A stretch of 64,000 nt of DNA from Caulobacter sp048541825 (GTDB taxonomy: Bacteria; Pseudomonadota; Alphaproteobacteria; Caulobacterales; Caulobacteraceae). This document shows positions 42,919 through 51,274 of this stretch, one piece after another. The stretch's first letter is position 1. Every line of letters starts with the position of its first letter. The notes under the pieces are model-generated. The model worked only from the letters and a program-made list of their open reading frames with translations, did not search any database and was not told the DNA's origin. The position numbers and the translations under genes are program-made. The DNA lies in the NCBI RefSeq assembly GCF_048541825.1, contig NZ_CP183332.1, forward strand, positions 3,100,001 through 3,164,000. Reading direction: 5' to 3'.

Positions 42919-43815
42919 ATGGTCGATAAAGCTCTTGCCGCCTTTATTCCTGTAGAACTCGGGGATCGACGGGCGCTCCACCCTGGCGGCCTGCGTTGGC
43001 TGCGATCGATGGGGTGGATGCTCGCCCTGGTTCTCGCAGTCGCCCTGGTGTTCGGCCCCAGCTTCGAGTTTCTTCTGCACAGACTGCCGAAGGACCCGGC
43101 GTGGCAGTGGCTTGGCCACCTTCTTGGCGCGCTGCTTATCCTGGCGACCTACGCACTGCTGGTCCGTCTTGGCGAAGACCGGACGCCCAGCGAACTTGCC
43201 CTCAAACCTGCGCCGCTCGGCCTTCTAGCCGGCGCGGTTTTGGGTGCAGCCACTTTCTCGGCAGTGATGGCGATTTTGATTGGCCTCCACCTCTACGACT
43301 TTCAATTCACCGGTCCTGCCTCGGCCTGGCGAGGCGCCGGTTTAGCGATTGAATCGGCTGTCTTTGAAGAGGTGCTGGTTCGGGCCATCATTCTGCGGTT
43401 GGCTTGGCGCGCGTTTGGCCCATGGGCGGCACTCGCCCTTTCCGCTGTTCTGTTCGGAGCCGGTCACATTCCCAATCCCGGTGCGACCGTCTTCACGACC
43501 GTGTCTATCGCCCTTGAGGCGGGGATCATGCTGGCCGCCTTCTATGCCCTTACAGGTCGCCTGTGGGTCTCTATCGGGTTTCATGCAGCCTGGAATTTCA
43601 CCCAAGGCTATATCTTTGGCGCCGCCGTTTCCGGAGGTGATTTCGGAGGCGCGCTAGCGCGAAGCGTGCCGCGCAGCGGCTTACCCGACTGGCTGACCGG
43701 CGGCTCCTTTGGTCCGGAGGCGTCGCTTCCTGCAGTCGTCCTCTGCACCGCCCTCGGCGCGAGCGCGCTTTGGTTTGCGTGGCGGCGTGGAAACCTCGGC
43801 TTGCGGCGAACCTGA
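42919..43815 (+). CDS. CPBP-family intramembrane metalloprotease
   Basis: 298 residues with about seven hydrophobic segments. The Abi/CAAX-protease motifs are complete: E150-E151-x-x-x-R155 in AVFEEVLVRAIIL, H183 in LFGAGHIPNP and H222-x-x-x-N226 in GFHAAWNFTQG. Members process prenylated or lipid-modified peptides, bacteriocins or signalling peptides in the membrane; the substrate here is unknown. It starts 17 nt after the hydrolase fragment. It converges on the LysR gene (179-nt gap). Confidence 0.88.
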   Translation: MVDKALAAFIPVELGDRRALHPGGLRWLRSMGWMLALVLAVALVFGPSFEFLLHRLPKDPAWQWLGHLLGALLILATYALLVRLGEDRTPSELALKPAPLGLLAGAVLGAATFSAVMAILIGLHLYDFQFTGPASAWRGAGLAIESAVFEEVLVRAIILRLAWRAFGPWAALALSAVLFGAGHIPNPGATVFTTVSIALEAGIMLAAFYALTGRLWVSIGFHAAWNFTQGYIFGAAVSGGDFGGALARSVPRSGLPDWLTGGSFGPEASLPAVVLCTALGASALWFAWRRGNLGLRRT

Positions 43816-43994
43816 GTGTGTTAGCCGTCGAGATCGGCTACGGCCGGTGCTGCAAACCTTGGCGAATTGTCATCCAGCCGGCGGTGCGCGACGATTGACC
43901 AAGGCGGTAAGGGCGCCTGTGAGGGTCGCCCTGGCCCCTCAGCGGGCCCGCAGGCGAGTGCTCCGCGAGTTGCCCAATTTCCCGCCGACAATCA

Positions 43995-44882
43995 CTAGGC
44001 GCAGATCTCGCGGACACATGTCCGCAACCATCTGTGGGCCGGATCGGCGTCCATTCGTGGGTGCCATAGCATCGAGACACTGAACTCGGTGGCGGGCATC
44101 GGAAGCGACAAGCTGACCATTCCATCGCGGAGGTTTGCGGTGTGCCTCTCGGGCACTGTAGCGACGAGATCCGAGGCCCTGGCGAGGGCTAAGGCGGCCG
44201 AAAATCCGCTGACAATGCTGCCGACCCTCCTTTGCAGATTTGCAGGCAGAAAGGGCAGGTCGACCGCGCCTGTCTCAAGCCCGCTTCGGGAGACGACCAC
44301 ATGCTCGGCGTCAAAATACCAGGACTGGGTGACGCCTTTTAGATCGATCGGGTGGCCTTTGCGGACGACGCCGACAAGTCGGTCCCGGAACAGCGCCTGC
44401 GTGCGCACCTCGGGGCCGAGCGACTCCTCAACGACACCCGTTTCAAGGTCGACCCGACCATCCCGCAAGGGCGCACTATCCTTGTCCGGCTTCTGCAGAA
44501 AGTTGAGGCGGACGCCTGGAGCTTCAGCGCGCGCCTTCGCGATCAGCGCGGCCCCGAAGTTTTCGACAAAGCCATCGCTCGTCCGGAGCGTGAAGGTTCG
44601 TACGAGAGCCGTCAGATCGAGGGATTCATCCGGACGCAGAACCGCCTCGACCTCCTCGACCAGCTGGTGCACGCGATCGCGAAGCGCCTGCGCACGCGGT
44701 GTGGGCACCAGGCCGCGTCCTGCGCGGACGAGGAGTGGGTCGCCCGTCGTCTCTCGAAGGCGGGTTAGCGCCCGGCTCATTGCGGACGGGCTTAGCCTCA
44801 GCCGCTTTGCGGCGCCCACGACGCTGCCCTCGGCAAGCAGCGCGTCCAGAGTGATCAGCAGGTTGAGATCGGGGGATGACAC
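43995..44882 (-). CDS. LysR-family regulator of the divergent cupin-MFS genes
   Basis: 295 residues from a GTG at 44882. The helix-turn-helix is in DLNLLITLDALLAEGSVVGAAKRLRLSPSAMSRALTRLRETT, and the effector domain follows (TLRTSDGFVENFGAALIA, ALARASDLVATVPERHTANL). It is NodD/YofA-like in layout. It shares a 131-nt divergent promoter with the cupin gene, in which CATTTG-AATG-CAAATG (44931-44946) is a good operator candidate. It likely controls the cupin-exporter pair. A broken copy of its start lies at 41124-41180. Confidence 0.92.
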   Translation of the reverse strand: MSSPDLNLLITLDALLAEGSVVGAAKRLRLSPSAMSRALTRLRETTGDPLLVRAGRGLVPTPRAQALRDRVHQLVEEVEAVLRPDESLDLTALVRTFTLRTSDGFVENFGAALIAKARAEAPGVRLNFLQKPDKDSAPLRDGRVDLETGVVEESLGPEVRTQALFRDRLVGVVRKGHPIDLKGVTQSWYFDAEHVVVSRSGLETGAVDLPFLPANLQRRVGSIVSGFSAALALARASDLVATVPERHTANLRDGMVSLSLPMPATEFSVSMLWHPRMDADPAHRWLRTCVREICA

Positions 44883-45066
44883 GCCTCGAGCCTATCATAG
44901 CCCGGCGAAAATACAGAGCGTCTGACGCATCATTTGAATGCAAATGCTGCGCGTTCCGCCGCCTATGGCTTGTCGCTACCCTTCGGGACCATCACCCAGC
45001 AAGGGGCAAGCCAATGCCGAGCAACTCACTCCAGACCTGCATGAGAAGCCTCAACGCGGCCTGGGG
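44826..45066. repeat. Intact copy of the duplicated LysR-cupin promoter block
   Basis: This block matches 41124-41364 over 241 bp in the same orientation and spans the LysR start, intergenic promoter and cupin start. Both flanking genes are intact here, so this is the functional copy. The distance between copies is 3.7 kb. Confidence 0.85.
44931..44946. promoter_or_regulatory. Candidate LysR operator
   Basis: CATTTG-AATG-CAAATG is a palindrome with 6-bp arms and a 4-nt spacer, about 50 nt from the LysR start and 68 nt from the cupin start. It has the size and AT-rich character of a LysR recognition site. In the decayed copy (41229-41244) one arm is mutated to CATTTC. Confidence 0.5.
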
Positions 45067-45559
45067 GCCGCTCTCCAGCGAGCTTGTTGCTCAATGCCAA
45101 AGTCTGCTGGAGCGCCTTGTCCAAACACCTGCGGCAGAACCCTGGCTGGCCGCCCTCCACAGGGACAGGCCCGTCAACGAGGAACTTTACCGCGACCCCG
45201 ACCACGGCTTCGTCCTACTGGCCCACACGGAAAATGCAGGCCTGTACCGGCCACCTCACGACCATGGCCGGGGCTGGGTGATCTATGCCATGCAGGACGG
45301 GGAGATCGAGATGGGCGCCTATGCCCGGATCGAGGACGCGGATGGCGCGGTCAGGCTGGTGAAGCGCAACAGCACCCTGGTCCGCACCGGCCAGGTGCAG
45401 GTCTACCTGCCCGGCGACATTCACGACACGCGCTGCATAAGCGACACCGCCCTGCTGTTTCGGTTCACCGAGCGGGATTTGCGGGTCGAGGACCGGCAAG
45501 AGCACCGGGTCACGCGCTATCATCAGCGCAATGGCGTCTGGACCGTGGGGTCGGAATGA
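45014..45559 (+). CDS. Cupin protein, cysteine-dioxygenase-like
   Basis: 181 residues from the ATG at 45014 (AAGGGG ribosome site). The cupin motif 1 is visible in YRPPHDHGRGWVIYAMQDGEIEMGAY, giving a His-x-His metal site, and motif 2 lies around YLPGDIHDTRCI with another His. This matches cysteine dioxygenase-like or related small iron cupins. The substrate is unknown. Its stop overlaps the start of an MFS exporter (ATGA), so substrate turnover and export are coupled. It is divergent from a LysR regulator, the typical layout for an inducible detoxification pair. Confidence 0.82.
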   Translation: MPSNSLQTCMRSLNAAWGPLSSELVAQCQSLLERLVQTPAAEPWLAALHRDRPVNEELYRDPDHGFVLLAHTENAGLYRPPHDHGRGWVIYAMQDGEIEMGAYARIEDADGAVRLVKRNSTLVRTGQVQVYLPGDIHDTRCISDTALLFRFTERDLRVEDRQEHRVTRYHQRNGVWTVGSE

Positions 45560-46971
45560 CCGCCGCTCCCGACGCCGGTCGGGGCGCTAAGACAGCGGTG
45601 GCGCGGCACGCGCCTTCTGCGGGTCTACCCCAACCGCAACGCGCCTTGGCGATCACCGCCGTACTGGCGGCCATGAGCTTGGTCGTCCTGGATGCGGGCA
45701 TGGCCAACGTCGCCCTGCCATCGATGATGCGCGCTCTGGCGACGACGCCGGCGCATGTGGTGTTGGTCATCACCGCCTACCAGACCGCCCTGGTCATGGC
45801 GCTGCTGCCTTGCGCGGCGCTTGGCGAGCGGTTCGGCAATCGCCGGGTGTTTCAGGTCGGCGTCGTGATCTTCGTCACCAGCTCCGTTCTATGCGCCATC
45901 TCCCCCTCACTGCCGTGGCTGGTCGCCGCGCGCTTTCTCCAGGGACTCGGTGGCGCTGCCGTCATGGCGCTGGGCGTGGCGCTTCTCCGGTTTTCGGTTG
46001 CGCCCAGCGAGTTGGGCGCTGCGATCGGCTGGAACGCGCTCACCGTCGCGCTCTCGTCAGCGGCGGCGCCGACACTTGGCGCCCTGATCATCGGGCATTG
46101 CGATTGGCCGTGGCTTTTCCTTGTCAACCTTCCGATCGGCGGGATGGCGTTGCTGGCCTCCCTTGCCCTGCCCGGACTCCCAGGTATGGCGACCCGCCTC
46201 GACCTGCCCAGCATGGCGTTGAATGGAGCCACGTTCGGGCTTTTGGTCATCGGCGCGGAGCTCTTGCCGAAGTCGCCGGAGTTGGCAGTCCTGCTCATGG
46301 GCGCAGCAGCTTTCACCCTCACCGCCCTCGTGCGCCGCGAGGCCTCGAAAGCCTCGCCCCTCATACCGCTGGATCTGCTGGGCAGTCGTTCTTTTCGGCT
46401 CTCGGTCATCGCCTCGATGTGCTGCTTCACGGCGACCGCTGCGGCCCTGGTTGCCTTGCCTTTCTACCTGCAGCACGGCCTCCATCAGTCGCCGCTGATG
46501 GTCGGGCTTTACATGTCCCCATGGCCGCTGAGCGTGGCTGTCACTGCGGCGATTTCGGGCCGTCTTTCCGATCGCGTATCCACGGCCTTGCTTTGCACCG
46601 TTGGCGGCGGGCTCCTCGCCATGGGCCTGGCGGCTATGGCCTTGTGGCCTCTGCACGGCAGCCCCTATCCGCTCATCGCCCTGTCGGCGGTCTGCGGCGT
46701 CGGCTTCGGGCTCTTCCAGGTCCCCAACAACCGCAACATGTTCCTGGCTGCGCCGCCGGAACGGAGTGGCGCTGCGGGCGGAATGCAGGGCACTGCCCGT
46801 CTGAGCGGGCAGACTGCCGGGGCGGTGCTCGTAACCCTGCTCTTTAGCATTACCCCCTTGGCAACGGCACCGAGGATCGGGCTCGGGATCGGGGCGGTTC
46901 TAGCGCTTGCCTCGGGCCTGGTGAGCCTGCTCAGATCCCCCGGAAGTGGAGGCTCGACCCGTACCGGCTAG
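45556..46971 (+). CDS. MFS exporter of the DHA2 (drug:H+ antiporter) type
   Basis: 471 residues from the ATG at 45556, overlapping the cupin stop. There are about 13-14 hydrophobic segments. The DHA signatures are seen: VVLDAGMANVALPSMMRAL in helix 1, ALGERFGNRRVF as motif A, and GAAVMALGVALLRFS with GWNALTVALSSAAAPTLGALI as motif C. The 14-helix layout and NRNMFLAAPPERSGAAGGM near the C-terminus fit EmrB/QacA relatives. It likely exports a small toxic compound related to the cupin substrate. Confidence 0.9.
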   Translation: MTAAPDAGRGAKTAVARHAPSAGLPQPQRALAITAVLAAMSLVVLDAGMANVALPSMMRALATTPAHVVLVITAYQTALVMALLPCAALGERFGNRRVFQVGVVIFVTSSVLCAISPSLPWLVAARFLQGLGGAAVMALGVALLRFSVAPSELGAAIGWNALTVALSSAAAPTLGALIIGHCDWPWLFLVNLPIGGMALLASLALPGLPGMATRLDLPSMALNGATFGLLVIGAELLPKSPELAVLLMGAAAFTLTALVRREASKASPLIPLDLLGSRSFRLSVIASMCCFTATAAALVALPFYLQHGLHQSPLMVGLYMSPWPLSVAVTAAISGRLSDRVSTALLCTVGGGLLAMGLAAMALWPLHGSPYPLIALSAVCGVGFGLFQVPNNRNMFLAAPPERSGAAGGMQGTARLSGQTAGAVLVTLLFSITPLATAPRIGLGIGAVLALASGLVSLLRSPGSGGSTRTG

Positions 46972-47233
46972 CGATAGTGCACTTGTCTTAATCTACACTA
47001 TGCGCCGCTTGGGCGCGGCTAGCGCCCAATTTCCCCCAAGGGTCGCACTTGCGCCAGAACCGGACCTTGTCTCATCTCCAGAGCCCGGACCTCCAACTGC
47101 ATGTTCCAAAGGCGGAGGCTGACCCCGTTGCCGACAAACCGGGACGGTCGACCGCACTCATTCCTTCCGCATGCTCCGCGCGCGTGATCATCTGCCTCGA
47201 TCAAGCGGCAACCGTGTCGCAGGGGGAAATTCG
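46972..47233. other. Intergenic region before the serine hydrolase
   Basis: No gene is supported here; an in-frame extension of the hydrolase to 47171 lacks protein-like character. It should hold the hydrolase promoter, but no clear motif was recognised. Confidence 0.4.
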
Positions 47234-48556
47234 ATGTCCGCAGGTCGCGCCAGCTTCGACATGGCGAAACGTTTGATCGCATTGATCATGATGACTTCCC
47301 TGGCGCTCGCCGCTGCGCCCCGCGACGCATGGGCCCACCCGCCCGCTGGCCCTCCTGTGGAGCCCGTCAGGATCGACAAGGCCCGCATAGACGCGGCACT
47401 CGCGGCCATGGTCGAAAGCGGGCGCGCCGTCGGCGTCACGGCGCTTGTCTGGCAGGATGACCAGGAGCGCTATTTTGGCGCCGCGGGCATGGCCGATCGC
47501 GAGCAAGGCAGGCCCATGGGTCGCGACACACTGGTTCAGATCTTCTCCATGACCAAGCCGGTCACCGGTGTGGCCCTGATGCAGCTTTGGGAACAAGGCC
47601 GGTTTGGCCTGGACGATCCGCTCGCGCGCTATCTGCCGGAGTTTGCGGAGGTGAAGGTGATCGACAGTCGTGGTGGCCTGCGCGCGCCTTCGCGGCCCAT
47701 CCTGATCCGCGACATCATGCGCCACACGGCGGGTTTCTCTTACGGCATGCGCGAGACCATGGCGGACGCGGCCTTCAAGGCAGCGGATCCCCTGAACAAC
47801 GCCAACGACCTTTCGGAATTTGGACGTCGCCTGGCGAGCGTGCCCCTCATGTTCGATCCCGGAGATCAATGGAGCTACAGCGCCGCAGTCGATGTTCAGG
47901 CCCTGCTCGTCGAAAAGCTCTCCGGCCAGCCCTTCGAGGATTATGTGAGGACCCACATCCTCAATCCTCTGGGCATGAAACAAACCGGCTGGACCCAGCC
48001 GCAAGAAGCCTTCCAAGAGCTCGCAGCGACCTACAACAAGGGGGCTGATGGCAAGCTGGCTCGACAAAGCGACGCAGAGACACGCAGTCTGAACTTCGAC
48101 CCCGCCCGCCGCTTGACCATGGGCGGGGCCGGCCTGGTCGCATCCATCGATGATTATGCCCGCTTTTCCCGCATGCTCCTGGCTGGCGGCACGCTGGACG
48201 GTGTGCGCATCCTTGCGCCATCGACGGTCCGCCTGATGGCCACCAATCAGTTGGACCCTCGGATCACCGATCGTTGGTGGTTGCCCGGCAAGGGCTCAGT
48301 CGGATTCGGCCTGGACTTCGCGGTGCGCCAAAGTCCGCCCCAGACGCCCGAGGAAAATCGCGGCGCGGTCGGTGAATTCTTCTGGGACGGGCGCGACAGC
48401 ACACTCTTCTGGGTGGACCCTGCCAATCACATGACCGTCGTCTTCTTTGTTCAGACGTTTCCCTTCGACGGCACGCTGCACCACGACCTTCGAGAAGCTG
48501 TTTATGGACCAGGCTATCAAGGGCCTCCCGGCGACCAAGCGAAGGATTCCAAGTGA
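47234..48556 (+). CDS. Exported beta-lactamase-fold serine hydrolase
   Basis: 440 residues from the ATG at 47234, with a strong GGGGGAAA ribosome site; the ATG at 47261 would also keep the signal peptide (MAKRLIALIMMTSLALAAAPRDAWA). The class C beta-lactamase/DD-peptidase fold has the nucleophile S105-M-T-K108 in IFSMTKPVTG, a Tyr motif in WSYSAAVD, and LVASIDDYARFSRMLLAGG. The usual C-terminal HTG/HSGG motif is replaced by a DGRDSTLFWVDP region. Many such enzymes are esterases. It is unrelated in close sequence to the fragment at 42518. Confidence 0.88.
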   Translation: MSAGRASFDMAKRLIALIMMTSLALAAAPRDAWAHPPAGPPVEPVRIDKARIDAALAAMVESGRAVGVTALVWQDDQERYFGAAGMADREQGRPMGRDTLVQIFSMTKPVTGVALMQLWEQGRFGLDDPLARYLPEFAEVKVIDSRGGLRAPSRPILIRDIMRHTAGFSYGMRETMADAAFKAADPLNNANDLSEFGRRLASVPLMFDPGDQWSYSAAVDVQALLVEKLSGQPFEDYVRTHILNPLGMKQTGWTQPQEAFQELAATYNKGADGKLARQSDAETRSLNFDPARRLTMGGAGLVASIDDYARFSRMLLAGGTLDGVRILAPSTVRLMATNQLDPRITDRWWLPGKGSVGFGLDFAVRQSPPQTPEENRGAVGEFFWDGRDSTLFWVDPANHMTVVFFVQTFPFDGTLHHDLREAVYGPGYQGPPGDQAKDSK

Positions 48557-48872
48557 TAGAAATGCAGCCGGGATGCGCCATTACCGGACTCTGGCTCGCT
48601 GCCCGTAAGAAGACCTTCGATTGAAGCGGCGACACCATGTTGAAGTCGCGGACTTAGGGCGGTTGCGCGCCAGCAGCGGACGTTGGCACCGTTCCAGGCT
48701 CTGGACCTTTAGCCGCGGCGCAATGGCAACGCCGCCTTCTTCCTGACCTTCTTTGAAGCCGACTCGCCAGGAGCTCGACGCCGCGAACGGACGTCGGCAC
48801 TACTTCGAATTGCGGCCCATTATCGATCAGCACTGCGATCGTTTCGGGCCCGGCATGCGGGCCACGTAGCCT
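48557..48872. other. Gap without a recognised gene
   Basis: 316 nt after the serine hydrolase show no convincing gene or repeat on either strand. This begins a gene-poor zone that lasts to about 50,300. Confidence 0.5.
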
Positions 48873-49091
48873 CTATCCGCGACGTTGCCTCACGTAGCCA
48901 ATCAAGCCGCCAATAAGCGGTGCGGCGACTGTTATGAAGAGGAGAGCAGCTGAATGCGAGCTGCTGCCAGGACCGCGCTCCATAAAATCTGGCGAGTACC
49001 GCAGGAGAGCGCACCCGAACCCTACACCCGCTACCACGGAAAGCCCCGCAGTGAGCACCAAGACTGAAACTTTTGGATTGCTACTCGTCAT
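48873..49091 (-). CDS. Small two-helix membrane protein, function unknown
   Basis: 72 residues from the ATG at 49091, with GAGGG about 5 nt upstream on the minus strand. Two hydrophobic segments are clear (VSVLVLTAGLSVVAGVGFGC and AALLFITVAAPLIGGLIGYV), joined by a short polar loop and closed by a basic tail (RQRRG). This is the look of a real small inner-membrane protein. No family was recognised. It stands alone in a gene-poor region. Confidence 0.55.
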   Translation of the reverse strand: MTSSNPKVSVLVLTAGLSVVAGVGFGCALLRYSPDFMERGPGSSSHSAALLFITVAAPLIGGLIGYVRQRRG

Positions 49092-49503
49092 GGTGCCCTC
49101 AACCTAGCACAAGCTGCGCCCATCGTGACAAAACCTACTTGCTGCAGATAATGCAAGGCTGCGCCACTAAGGGGACCTTGCCAAGGTCCGAGAAGAGTCA
49201 AAGATTGCCATGGGCGGCCACGTCAATTTCGGCCCGATCCAATCTCAGGCAAGCCCTACAAACGGGGCGACGCCGTGCCAAACGCCTAATCTAGCCCTCG
49301 ATGCAGATAAGGCCTATCCGTCCAGCCAATCACCAAAGATCCTTCCTGGGTTGACTTGACTGTCGATTAATTCAACCTTTACGGTCTCTTCCAGACGACA
49401 GTTTTTCCGCGCTAGCCTGAACCCAACCGGGCGCAAGCGCCCGAGCTGTAACGACGAAACTAGGGCGTCACTGCTGCTAGCCTACGCCAAGGATTGGACG
49501 GAG
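49092..49503. other. Gap without a recognised gene
   Basis: 412 nt with no supported gene. A plus-strand frame leading into the small gene at 49504 stays open from about 49,390, so that gene may be the tail of a longer, degraded gene. Confidence 0.4.
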
Positions 49504-49662
49504 ATGCAGGGACACGACAAGCCGGTGAACCAGAAGGCCTTTGGGGCGACTTTGGGCGATCTGCAGACCTTGCTGGGACCCAAGGATGGCAATGGCCTCG
49601 TGACCGGGCGCGGTGAGCGCCTGAAGGGGGAATACCCGTTCCCGAACGATGGCACGCGGTAG
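49504..49662 (+). CDS. Small protein or C-terminal remnant near the island end
   Basis: 52 residues from the ATG at 49504 (GGACGGAG just upstream). The peptide HDKPVNQKAFGATLGDLQTLL, then VTGRGERLKGEYPFPNDG, reads like real protein and recalls the winged-helix tails of island or plasmid replication/primase proteins, but this is only an impression. In-frame codons remain open upstream (LLLAYAKDWTE precedes the ATG), so it may be the end of a truncated gene. Confidence 0.4.
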   Translation: MQGHDKPVNQKAFGATLGDLQTLLGPKDGNGLVTGRGERLKGEYPFPNDGTR

Positions 49663-50325
49663 CCGCAATGACCTGGCCCCCAGATGATCACGGAAAGATG
49701 GACGATCTGGCGCGCGGTTTCAGACCTCGCGCGCATCACGGCGGATGGCTGTGCGTCCGTCTCCCCGTCCATCGTCCACCCTCTAAGTCGCTGATTTATA
49801 AGGACCGAAGGACGATGCGGACATTACAGACGATAGAATGGGGTTCGTCCCCATGAGGCGCGCGTGCGCGGGCGTATGGGCGCAGACGTGCGTACGTCTG
49901 TCCGTCTGTGTGTGCGGCGTGTGTCGTGTTTGAGGTGTGTGTGTTGTGTTTGGGTGTGGGTGTTTGGGTGAGTGTTTGTTGTGAGTAGGATAGCCGAAAA
50001 GAAAAGAAACAAGAGCGCTAGCCAAGAGAGGGCAAAACCAGCCGCTGCCGCGCTGGTGGGCAGGTCGCTTGCCCAGCCCGCCGGGGCCTCGGTCATACCG
50101 GTCAAAAGGGAACTTGCGCATCGGGACGGTTAAGTCCATAAACAACCTGCGCTTGAAGTTGCGCCTTCCACCCGCCCGGTCACCCGATCGCGGCGGGTTT
50201 TCCATGCCTGGTCGTCGACTTAGCCCCCAGCGGGTCCCTTCCAGGGGGTAGCCCCCTATGCGGTAGGGCTGAGCGCGGGGTCGCGTTAGTTCGGGCCGCC
50301 AAATCATTTTGAATTCGGTGAACTT
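49663..50325. other. Gene-free region of odd composition
   Basis: 663 nt without a recognised gene. It contains a C-free, G/T-only-like tract (49926-49993), a 7-bp inverted repeat CAGACGT/ACGTCTG (49883-49900) just before it, and a GC-rich palindrome AGGGGG-TAG-CCCCCT (50243-50257) near the next gene. The composition is unlike the rest of the window. It may be a transfer- or replication-related site, or simple drift in a decayed zone. Confidence 0.45.
49883..49993. repeat. Inverted repeat followed by a C-free GT-rich tract
   Basis: CAGACGT (49883-49889) and ACGTCTG (49894-49900) form a short hairpin. From 49926 to 49993 the plus strand has no C at all and is mostly alternating G and T. In a high-GC chromosome this is a striking strand asymmetry. 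Possible roles are a single-stranded or Z-DNA-prone site, an origin-like element, or a slippage-expanded simple repeat. Confidence 0.5.
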
Positions 50326-50580
50326 ATGACCTTGGTTGTGAAGCCGGCGGAGTTCGCAGCCTGGCATGGGGCGGTGACATTCGCGGTCAGCAACTGGAAG
50401 AAACGGGGCCTGCTGGTCTTTGCCGACGATCCGGAGCAGCCGGGCAAGCGGATGATCGACGCCGCCAAATTGGATCTGTCGATCAAGGGGACGACGATGG
50501 TGACGAGGTCGCGGCGTGGACACTCCGACGACCTTCGGTGGCTATGCCCGAGCCGCTTTGGATGCGAACCCCATGCCTGA
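50326..50580 (+). CDS. Small HTH-like protein of the integration module
   Basis: 84 residues from the ATG at 50326. The N-terminal part (VKPAEFAAWHGAVTFAVSNWKKRGLLVFA, then RMIDAAKLDL) has the arrangement of MerR/Nu1-like small DNA-binding proteins that use an AxWxxVxxxTVSNWxxxG helix-turn-helix. The C-terminal 25 residues are basic and look less natural, so a frameshift is possible. It precedes the excisionase-like and integrase genes on the same strand. Probable DNA-binding; exact role unknown. Confidence 0.5.
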   Translation: MTLVVKPAEFAAWHGAVTFAVSNWKKRGLLVFADDPEQPGKRMIDAAKLDLSIKGTTMVTRSRRGHSDDLRWLCPSRFGCEPHA

Positions 50581-50932
50581 TTCGCTGGCCGGCGGGCAGT
50601 GCCGGCGGCGGCCGGCCCGGATTGGGTGAACGAGAGGCCTGCCAACACAGCCATCGCCCTCCCCGGCTGCTGACCGAGACGCGAACAGTCATCGGCCGCC
50701 CCACCGCCTTTGCGCCTGAGCACCGCTAGCTGCGATCTGGTCCAGGTTGCCGCCTTGGCGCCTTCACTGGCCCACACCGGCGCGCCTGCGCCCTGGAAGC
50801 TTGCCGGCGATCAGCAACCCGTCCTGATCTTGGCAATCGTGCCGGCCGTAATTGCCGCCGCCGGATTCCGCGCCATAGCCGAGGGCTGACCATGACCCGG
50901 ACTTCGACGCCAAGGGCCGGCCAGTCCTGATC
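50581..50932 (+). pseudogene. Possible frameshifted coding remnant
   Basis: A plus-strand frame from about 50709 to the TGA at 50887-50889 encodes a natural-looking peptide (PAPWKLAGDQQPVLILAIV, then AVIAAAGFRAIAEG) but has no ATG. Directly after it, a second frame reads DHDPDFDAKGRPVLIM and runs into the excisionase-like gene. A one-base shift at about 50887 would join them into one longer gene. The part 50581-50708 shows nothing recognisable. Confidence 0.35.
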
Positions 50933-51274
50933 ATGGCCGCCGGCGCCCACCCCATCGCCGCATGGCCGCTGCTGCTGACCCTGGATCAGCTCTGCGACTA
51001 TCTGGGCGGCATGGACGAACGGACCCTGGCCAAGATCTGCCCGGTTCGGCCTGTCGATCTGGGCGCCAACCTGCTGCGTTACAATCGCCGGCAGATTGAT
51101 CAATGGGCCGAAGGACTACCTCCGCGCTTGATTAGAGGACCGTCGAGGCGTCAGGATGCGTCCACGGTTGAAGCCGTTGCGCCCGAAGCCGTCGAAGATC
51201 GTCGCATGTCCGCGGTCGAGAAGGCCCGGGCGCGCGCTTCCGAAGGAGCGACACGATGGCGGAAGACGGCCTGA
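50933..51274 (+). CDS. Excisionase-like DNA-binding protein
   Basis: 113 residues from the ATG at 50933. The centre reads WPLLLTLDQLCDYLGGMDERT, then LAKICPVRPVDLGANLLRYNRRQIDQWAEGL, the form of MerR/AlpA-like small winged helices that act as recombination directionality factors. The C-terminus is basic and Ala-rich. It overlaps the integrase start by 19 nt, so the two are coupled. Control of excision is inferred from this arrangement. Confidence 0.65.
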   Translation: MAAGAHPIAAWPLLLTLDQLCDYLGGMDERTLAKICPVRPVDLGANLLRYNRRQIDQWAEGLPPRLIRGPSRRQDASTVEAVAPEAVEDRRMSAVEKARARASEGATRWRKTA

